Assembly: GCA_016928025.1 (NCBI GenBank)
Contig: JAFGLN010000025.1
Location: 1 to 48,421 of the forward strand
Direction: 5' to 3'
Length of the DNA stretch: 48,421 bases
Source of the DNA: Deltaproteobacteria bacterium
GTDB taxonomy: Bacteria > Desulfobacterota > Syntrophia > Syntrophales > JAFGHS01
Each line of letters begins with the position of its first letter. Position 1 is the stretch's first letter. Positions 43,200 to 48,421 of this stretch are shown piece by piece. Both the position numbers and the translations under genes were made by a program. The notes below the pieces were generated by a model. That model saw only the letters and a program-made list of their open reading frames with translations, searched no databases and was not told where the DNA came from.

Positions 43200-44374
43200 T
43201 ATTCTCTGACTCCATAGATGACATATCGATCTTTCGGCGCTTTTTTCTCGGCCTGTGATGCGGCCTTCGCAATCATCATAAAATCTTCCGGTGTGACGTC
43301 ACGGCCGCCTAATCCAATGATGTAATTGACAATGGCCGGACGGTTTCGTTCATCGTAAAGGGCCGATCGAATCTCGCCGCATACCGGCCCGCCCGATCCG
43401 CCATAGGAGATGGCCCTGTCGATCACAGCCAGGACTTTTACCCCTTTGACGGCTTTTTTAAGTTCATCATACGGGAAGGGACGCCAGAGCTTTAATTTGA
43501 GTAAACCCACCGGCATGCCCTTTGCGCGCAGAGAGTCGATGGCTATTTCTGCCGTCTCACTCATGGATCCCATGGTGAGAATCAGAATCTCCGCATTATC
43601 CGTTTTATAAGATTCGATGGGTTCGTAGCTGCGGCCGAACTGTTTTTTCCACTCCTTCCAAACCTGCAGAATGGTTTTTTTCGAATTGACTAACGCCATG
43701 TCTTTGGATTTGGATATTTCCGTGTAGATGTCATTACCCGCGAAAGCACCCATGGATACAGGTTGGTCGGGATGAAGCGTCTCGAAAGGCTTAAACGGCG
43801 GCAAAAAGCGGTCAACTTCTTCCTGATCGGGCATTTCCATGGCTTCCACCATATGGGTCAGAATAAAACCGTCGATACTGACATTAACGGGAAGCATGAC
43901 ATCCCGGTGTTCGGCTATTTTGAAGGCCTGGATGATCATGTCAATGACTTCCTGGCCGTTTTGTGCGAAAAGAGATATCCAGCCAGCATCGCGTTCCATC
44001 ATGATGTCGCCGTGATCGTTTAAAATATTCAACGGCCCGGAAACGGCCCGGTTGCCGATGGCCATGACGACAGGCAGACGCATGGCCGAAGCGACAGGCA
44101 GCATTTCATGCATGTACATCAAACCCTGGGAACCTGTTGCCGTAAAGGCCCGGGCCCCTGCGGTCGACGCTCCGATAATGGCGCTCATGGCCGAGTGTTC
44201 GGATTCCACCGTCATGAATTCTGCGTCCAGTTCGCCATTACTGACAATATCTGAAAGATGTTCCGCTATATGCGTGCTGGGCGTGATGGGATATACGGCA
44301 GCCACGTCTATTCGACAAAGCGCCACGGCCTCTGCTGCGGCAATCGCTACTTCCATACCAATTCTTTTGGACAT
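43199..44374 (-). CDS. porA: 2-oxoacid (pyruvate):ferredoxin oxidoreductase, alpha subunit
   Basis: The subunit containing the pyrimidine-binding domain of ThDP and the transketolase C-terminal domain (391 aa). YPITPSTHIAEHL near residue 29 and the ESEHSAMSAIIGAS segment are PorA hallmarks, with SQGLMYMHE and GPLNILNDHGD following. A strong GAGGAGG precedes the ATG at 44374, 2 nt after porD. It heads the catalytic core; CoA-dependent decarboxylation yields acyl-CoA, CO2 and reduced ferredoxin. Confidence 0.93.
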   Translation of the reverse strand: MSKRIGMEVAIAAAEAVALCRIDVAAVYPITPSTHIAEHLSDIVSNGELDAEFMTVESEHSAMSAIIGASTAGARAFTATGSQGLMYMHEMLPVASAMRLPVVMAIGNRAVSGPLNILNDHGDIMMERDAGWISLFAQNGQEVIDMIIQAFKIAEHRDVMLPVNVSIDGFILTHMVEAMEMPDQEEVDRFLPPFKPFETLHPDQPVSMGAFAGNDIYTEISKSKDMALVNSKKTILQVWKEWKKQFGRSYEPIESYKTDNAEILILTMGSMSETAEIAIDSLRAKGMPVGLLKLKLWRPFPYDELKKAVKGVKVLAVIDRAISYGGSGGPVCGEIRSALYDERNRPAIVNYIIGLGGRDVTPEDFMMIAKAASQAEKKAPKDRYVIYGVRE

Positions 44375-44376
44375 GA

Positions 44377-44667
44377 CTAACCCTCCTCAACCATCGAAAT
44401 GGCGGCGGGCCAGCACTCTTGTGCACAGATGCCGCAACCTTTGCAATAATCCAGGTCGGCGTAAAAGTAACCATCCGTCCCTTCATGAATGCATCCCTCA
44501 GGGCAAAAAATATAACAAATGCCGCATTTGATGCATTTATTGTTATTCCATACAGGCCTTTGCGATCTCCAGGTACCGGTGTGATATTCGCTCGCACTCC
44601 CCGGCTCAAAGACGATACAGCCTGGATTGACTTCCTGCCAGGTTTCCGGCCATTTTCTTTTCACCAT
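44377..44667 (-). CDS. porD: 2-oxoacid:ferredoxin oxidoreductase, delta (ferredoxin) subunit
   Basis: A 96-aa 2[4Fe-4S] ferredoxin-type subunit with cluster motifs CIKCGICYIFCPEGC and CKGCGICAQECW. The N-terminal ~45 residues (ending TGTWRSQRPVWN) match PorD rather than free ferredoxins. AGGGG lies upstream of the ATG at 44667. It sits between porG and porA with tight spacing and conducts electrons from PorB to external carriers, here perhaps the NuoEF/HoxU-like module. Confidence 0.92.
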   Translation of the reverse strand: MVKRKWPETWQEVNPGCIVFEPGSASEYHTGTWRSQRPVWNNNKCIKCGICYIFCPEGCIHEGTDGYFYADLDYCKGCGICAQECWPAAISMVEEG

Positions 44668-44685
44668 TTTATCTACCCCTGTCAG

Positions 44686-45231
44686 CTAACTGATTTTGAT
44701 CTCGTTATAAGCCCTTGTCATGGCATTCATATTTCGATCGGCAATCCGCCCGAATCTTTGCTCGATAGGTGATTTCATCGATTCAAGCTTAACAGCACCC
44801 GTTGCCTTAATTAAGGCGCCGATCATCGTCGTATTCGCGATGGGCACTCCCATTTCCTTGAGGGCTATCCCTTTCGCGTCGACAACGCCGATCCGGCCTT
44901 TGAAACCCGTTGCCTTGGCCAGTTGTTTGGCTGTTTTCTGGGTGTTAACGATGAGAGTCCCCTTTGATTTCAAACCCTCAACGACGTTAACCAAATCGAT
45001 GAGACTTTCATCCAGGACGGCGACGACATCGGGCTGATAGATTCCCGCCCTGCTTTTAATCCTCCTGTCGTTAATACGATTGAACGCTGCAACAGGCGCC
45101 CCGCGTCTTTCCGGACCGAAGCTCGGGAAACCCTGCGCGAATTTGCCCTCACCAATAGCCGCCAGAGCAAGCAATTCCACGGATGTCACCGCGCCTTGTC
45201 CGCCTCTTCCATGCCATCTTATCTCTAACAT
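44686..45231 (-). CDS. porG: 2-oxoacid:ferredoxin oxidoreductase, gamma subunit
   Basis: A 181-aa PorG subunit starting LEIRWHGRGGQGAVTSVELLA, the universal gamma-subunit opening, with SFGPERRGAPVAAF following. It is the first gene of the minus-strand operon porG-D-A-B-nuoE-nuoF-hoxU. GGAG precedes the ATG at 45231, and a TTGACA-containing promoter lies about 50-80 nt upstream. Confidence 0.93.
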   Translation of the reverse strand: MLEIRWHGRGGQGAVTSVELLALAAIGEGKFAQGFPSFGPERRGAPVAAFNRINDRRIKSRAGIYQPDVVAVLDESLIDLVNVVEGLKSKGTLIVNTQKTAKQLAKATGFKGRIGVVDAKGIALKEMGVPIANTTMIGALIKATGAVKLESMKSPIEQRFGRIADRNMNAMTRAYNEIKIS

Positions 45232-45282
45232 TTCTCAATCTCCGCCTTGCATTGCGCATTTCAATTTGAGCTAAAGGCCGTC

Positions 45283-45309
45283 GATATAATAATTCATCAC
45301 CTCTGTCAA
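45283..45309 (-). promoter_or_regulatory. Putative promoter of the por/nuo-like operon
   Basis: On the minus strand a perfect -35 TTGACA (45309-45304) is followed after 15 nt by TATATC (45288-45283); with a 17-nt spacer the alternative is TATCGA. The leader to porG would be about 45 nt. Consensus matching only. Confidence 0.4.
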
Positions 45310-45459
45310 CGTTTATTTGTGTATTAGCCTGTTCAAAATGAATTTATATAAGATTATACCAAGCGTTAGAAGAAAGGTATCCGCATATTAGACCGGCCAA
45401 AACCTGCCTATGAACCAAGGTATCGCCCCGTCCTTACGGCAGGCTTTTAAAGCCTTCCT

Positions 45460-46059
45460 TTATATAATTCGCCGGAATTCAAGAGATTTTGCCAGCGTCA
45501 TGCGGTCCGCATATTTGAGGTCCCCACCCATGGGAACACCAAAGGCTATCCTGGTCACTTTGATGTTCATTTCCCTGACGAGTTTTGTAATAAGAAGCGC
45601 GGTCGCCTCACCCTGGACATTGGGATTCGTGGCGATAATTATTTCTTTTACATTGTTTTTGACAAGGCGATCCAAAAGCTCCGGTATTCGAAGATGATCC
45701 GGCCCTATGCCATCAAGAGGAGAAAGCACGCCGTGTAAGGTATGGTATGTTCCCCGAAAACTGCCGCTATCTTCTATGGCAATCAATGAATCCGGCTCTT
45801 CAACAATGCATACAACATCCTTTTGTCGCAGGGGATCGGCACAGATGTCACATATTTCTTTTTCAGTCAGATTAAAGCACACGGAACAAAGATGGATTTT
45901 TTCTTTCACTTCAAGAATGCTATGCGCTAATTTTCTGGCATTATCGTCCGAGGTATGAAGAATGTATAAAGCCAGTCTGGTAGCCGTTTTTTCTCCAATG
46001 CCCGGAAATTTGGCCAACTCCGAGATAAGTTGCCTGATGGGCTGTGCGTATCCAGTCAT
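45460..46059 (-). CDS. recR: Recombination mediator RecR
   Basis: Acts with RecF and RecO to load RecA at gaps (199 aa). An N-terminal HhH ([20 protein letters not shown]), a C4 zinc finger ([16 protein letters not shown]), a Toprim domain with [10 protein letters not shown], and a C-terminal Walker-like region [16 protein letters not shown] are all intact. GAGGAT lies upstream of the ATG. It follows ybaB by 13 nt in the conserved dnaX-ybaB-recR order. Confidence 0.97.
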   Translation of the reverse strand: MTGYAQPIRQLISELAKFPGIGEKTATRLALYILHTSDDNARKLAHSILEVKEKIHLCSVCFNLTEKEICDICADPLRQKDVVCIVEEPDSLIAIEDSGSFRGTYHTLHGVLSPLDGIGPDHLRIPELLDRLVKNNVKEIIIATNPNVQGEATALLITKLVREMNIKVTRIAFGVPMGGDLKYADRMTLAKSLEFRRII

Positions 46060-46072
46060 CTTCTACAATCCT

Positions 46073-46387
46073 CTAAGTCAATCCCGGTATGTTTAAACCG
46101 CCGGTAATTTTTGACATTTCAGTGGCCGCCATTTCCTGGGCCTTGCGAATACCTTCGTTTATTGCGGCAACTACGAGATCCTGCAGCATTTCTATATCTT
46201 CCGGATTGACGACTTCTTTTTCGATTTTCATGGAAACGATTTCATACTTGCCGTTGATAATAACGGTAACCATTCCGCCTCCGGCTGTGGCTTCCACTGT
46301 TTTTAACTCCAATTCTTCCTGAAGACGAGCCATCCGCTCCTGCATCTTTTTTGCCTGCTTCATGATATTTCCAAAATTTTGTGACAA
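46073..46387 (-). CDS. ybaB: YbaB/EbfC nucleoid-associated protein
   Basis: A small dimeric DNA-binding protein (104 aa) with [20 protein letters not shown], followed by the [21 protein letters not shown] core typical of the family. The start is a TTG at 46387, preceded by AGGAGGG with about 7-nt spacing; an out-of-frame ATG lies directly after the Shine-Dalgarno. It is placed between dnaX and recR, as in most bacteria. Confidence 0.95.
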   Translation of the reverse strand: MSQNFGNIMKQAKKMQERMARLQEELELKTVEATAGGGMVTVIINGKYEIVSMKIEKEVVNPEDIEMLQDLVVAAINEGIRKAQEMAATEMSKITGGLNIPGLT

Positions 46388-46406
46388 TGGCCATCCCTCC
46401 TATTCT

Positions 46407-48149
46407 TTAGACATCGCTTTGATGATTTTTTATGTTTAAGACTTCCTTGACTTCGGCATCACTAAAAACATCCAAAACTTTTTGCAAAAGCGGATCCTGC
46501 AGGGCTTCCCTTTTCAACTCATTAATATTTGCGGTGCTCTGATTTTTTTTCTTCTGCTGATCATACGTTACAGTATCAATGGATTCAATCTTGACATTAA
46601 TGGATTTCTTAAAAAAAGACTCGGCAATCGCCGTTAGTTGCTCTTTCTGCGCCATCTGTTTAATGTCTTCAAGAAAAAAGTACCCTGCAGGAAAAACGAT
46701 TGTCAAACATCCCTCTTCGTAACTCAACCGACCGGGTTCAATTTTCGATGACAATCTGGGATTTCTTTTTCTAACAAAATTTAAAAAATCTTTTGGGAAT
46801 GTTTCCGACGCGAACGCATAAGGCACATTGGTAATATCATCACGCCGGGGACTGTCCAAATGATTATAACTGCCGGTTGTTTGGTCAACGTCTTCGCTTG
46901 GCTTGTTTTTTGAATCCTTTGCCTCGGACTGCATAAGAAATATCTGATCCACCGGTTCTTCTATTTTCATTGCCGATATTTTTTCTGTCGGTCCCTGATT
47001 TACGGACAGGCTTTTTTCGATTGTTTCTATTCTCGAAAGAATTGTTTCTATGGGAATAACCGGTTCCATATAGGCCATTTTGACCAAAATGGCCTCCAGA
47101 TTTAATCGGGGATTCGGGCTCTTTCTGACATTGTCCTCCTCGGCCATTAAAATATCCAAATGGCGTTGCAGCGTTTCCCGCGAGCAGCTTTTGATTTGAT
47201 TTTCCATCTTCGACATTTCATCTTGTGTGATGTCAACCAATCCGTGGCAGTCTCCAAGGATCTTCAAAAGCAGCAGATTCCGGAAATGATTGAGGAGCAT
47301 CTGGTAGAAGAATTTCATATCGACACCGGCATAGTAGGCTTCTTCAACCGCTTTCAGGCAGTCGGCTGCGTTTCTCTTCAGGACGGCTTCCGAAAATAAA
47401 TACAAAAAACGCCTGTCCGTAAAACCCAAAAGATCCTGTATATCCTTATCCGGTACTGTAACTCCCGAATAAGAGATAACCTGATCAAGGATACTTTGGG
47501 CGTCTCTGGCGCTGCCGTCTGCAGCTTCGGCAATCCACATAAGTCCGGAATCACTGATCTCGAATTTTTCCGACTGGCCAATTTTCCTTAAATTATCACT
47601 GATCTGCTTTAGAGATATTCTCCTGAAATCAAAACATTGGCAACGTGAAAGAATAGTCGCCGGAACTTTATGGGCTTCTGTCGTCGCAAAGATAAAAATG
47701 ACATGGGGAGGAGGTTCTTCCAGTGTTTTCAAAAGCGCGTTAAACGCTTCTCTGGTGAGCATGTGGACTTCGTCGATAATGTAAATTTTGTAGCGTGACG
47801 AAACGGGTGAGAATTTTACACTTTCCCTCAATTCTCTAATCTCGTCAATGCCACGGTTGGACGCGCCATCAATTTCGTGGACATCTATGGAAATACTTTC
47901 GGTGATTTCAAGGCAATTCGTGCAGACGTTACAGGGTACATCGGTCGGACCTTTTTCGCAGTTAAGCGCTTTGGCAAAAATTCTCGCAATAGAAGTCTTG
48001 CCCACGCCCCTGGGACCACTGAAGATAAACGCATGGGCAATCCGGTTTTGTTGGATGGCATTCGTAAGCGTTTTTACGACATGGTCCTGACCGATCACAT
48101 GTTCAAATGTCTGTGGCCTCCACTTGCGTGAAAGAACTCGGTATTCCAT
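46407..48149 (-). CDS. dnaX: DNA polymerase III subunit gamma/tau
   Basis: Clamp-loader ATPase (580 aa). Walker A GPRGVGKTSIAR is near residue 45, the zinc module has CEKGPTDVPCNVCTNC, and Walker B YIIDEVHML and the SRC sensor SRCQCFDF follow. A tau-like C-terminal region (about 370-580) is present, so the full reading frame encodes tau. AAGGG lies upstream of the ATG. An A-rich run near codons 545-550 is too close to the end to give a gamma-length product. Confidence 0.96.
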   Translation of the reverse strand: MEYRVLSRKWRPQTFEHVIGQDHVVKTLTNAIQQNRIAHAFIFSGPRGVGKTSIARIFAKALNCEKGPTDVPCNVCTNCLEITESISIDVHEIDGASNRGIDEIRELRESVKFSPVSSRYKIYIIDEVHMLTREAFNALLKTLEEPPPHVIFIFATTEAHKVPATILSRCQCFDFRRISLKQISDNLRKIGQSEKFEISDSGLMWIAEAADGSARDAQSILDQVISYSGVTVPDKDIQDLLGFTDRRFLYLFSEAVLKRNAADCLKAVEEAYYAGVDMKFFYQMLLNHFRNLLLLKILGDCHGLVDITQDEMSKMENQIKSCSRETLQRHLDILMAEEDNVRKSPNPRLNLEAILVKMAYMEPVIPIETILSRIETIEKSLSVNQGPTEKISAMKIEEPVDQIFLMQSEAKDSKNKPSEDVDQTTGSYNHLDSPRRDDITNVPYAFASETFPKDFLNFVRKRNPRLSSKIEPGRLSYEEGCLTIVFPAGYFFLEDIKQMAQKEQLTAIAESFFKKSINVKIESIDTVTYDQQKKKNQSTANINELKREALQDPLLQKVLDVFSDAEVKEVLNIKNHQSDV

Positions 48150-48217
48150 TATTGACCCTTAATGCCTATGTCCAATTGGACGCTTTCGTAAAATCCTCGC
48201 CAATGGTCATATATAAA

Positions 48218-48319
48218 GATAGCCAGGTTTCCCCGCAGCACACGCCGGTTATTGCTACCGTTGCTTCCTTCCGGACCTGGCGGGGTTTACAATCCTTCGT
48301 TGCACGGGACCCGGCTATC
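48218..48319 (-). ncRNA. ffs: Signal recognition particle RNA, small bacterial type
   Basis: The minus strand contains the universally conserved apical sequence CAGGTCCGGAAGGAAGCA. The ends close by the helix GATAGCCGGGT/ACCTGGCTATC (48319-48309 with 48228-48218). The 102-nt length matches the 4.5S type without the Alu domain. It is placed between tRNA-Ser and dnaX, a frequently conserved location. It binds Ffh for co-translational targeting. Confidence 0.95.
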
Positions 48320-48334
48320 ATATTTCCGAATCTG

Positions 48335-48421
<87 letters not shown>

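Noticed and set aside
46540..46560. A-rich run in dnaX resembling a slippery site for programmed frameshifting
   Set aside because: It lies within about 40 codons of the end, so a shift would not produce a gamma-sized protein; no stimulatory hairpin or internal Shine-Dalgarno was evident.

Overview
The window looks like a chromosomal segment of an anaerobic, Gram-negative bacterium, most likely a member of the Desulfobacterota (former Deltaproteobacteria, perhaps Syntrophales-like). The basis is gene content: a four-subunit 2-oxoacid:ferredoxin oxidoreductase joined to NuoEF/HoxU-like diaphorase subunits, a split B12-dependent acyl-CoA mutase with its MeaB chaperone and adenosyltransferase, a DUF2520-panB pair, and the tRNA-Ser/SRP RNA/dnaX/ybaB/recR block. 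No 16S gene is present, so the taxonomy is inference. Almost all DNA is coding and housekeeping in character; there is no CRISPR array or prophage, and only one small region of mobile-element debris.

Layout. 1-8.5 kb: tRNA-Pro, a lytic transglycosylase, then a minus-strand run gph-tilS-ftsH-folP-tsaE-lysC-HhH protein. 8.57-10.4 kb: a promoter, a short structured leader RNA ending in an intrinsic terminator, and a DUF2520 (probable ketopantoate reductase)-panB operon. 10.5-16.8 kb, minus strand: parvulin lipoprotein, glycosyltransferase, miaA, cold-shock protein, alpha/beta hydrolase, pepA. 16.9-21.1 kb: accessory patch with an IS110 transposase remnant, a 20-bp palindrome, an EEP-family hydrolase, a phospholipase D-VTT fusion gene broken by one in-frame stop, REP-like repeats and a truncated IS4 transposase. 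21.2-32.6 kb: tRNA-Arg, an exported repeat protein, dprA-topA-trmFO, trkA-trkH, a patatin and mscL. 33.0-37.5 kb: the B12 mutase cluster. 37.5-39.1 kb: an ATP-grasp ligase and tRNA-Asn. 39.1-45.2 kb: the seven-gene por/nuo-like operon. 45.4 kb to the end: recR, ybaB, dnaX, SRP RNA and a tRNA-Ser cut by the window edge.

The most notable observation is in the B12 cluster. The large mutase subunit belongs to the methylmalonyl-CoA mutase family, but the two positions that bind the substrate carboxylate in true methylmalonyl-CoA mutase (Tyr89 and Arg207) are Phe89 and Gln207 here, the signature of isobutyryl-CoA mutase. Small B12-binding subunit, MeaB GTPase, corrinoid adenosyltransferase and a carboxymuconolactone-decarboxylase-like protein follow in one probable operon. 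The cluster may therefore interconvert isobutyryl-CoA and butyryl-CoA. The por/nuo-like operon could pass 2-oxoacid oxidation electrons to NAD(H) as well as ferredoxin, possibly with flavin-based bifurcation. The third candidate is the leader RNA upstream of the DUF2520-panB operon, whose terminator ends 12 nt before the first start codon and so suggests transcription attenuation.
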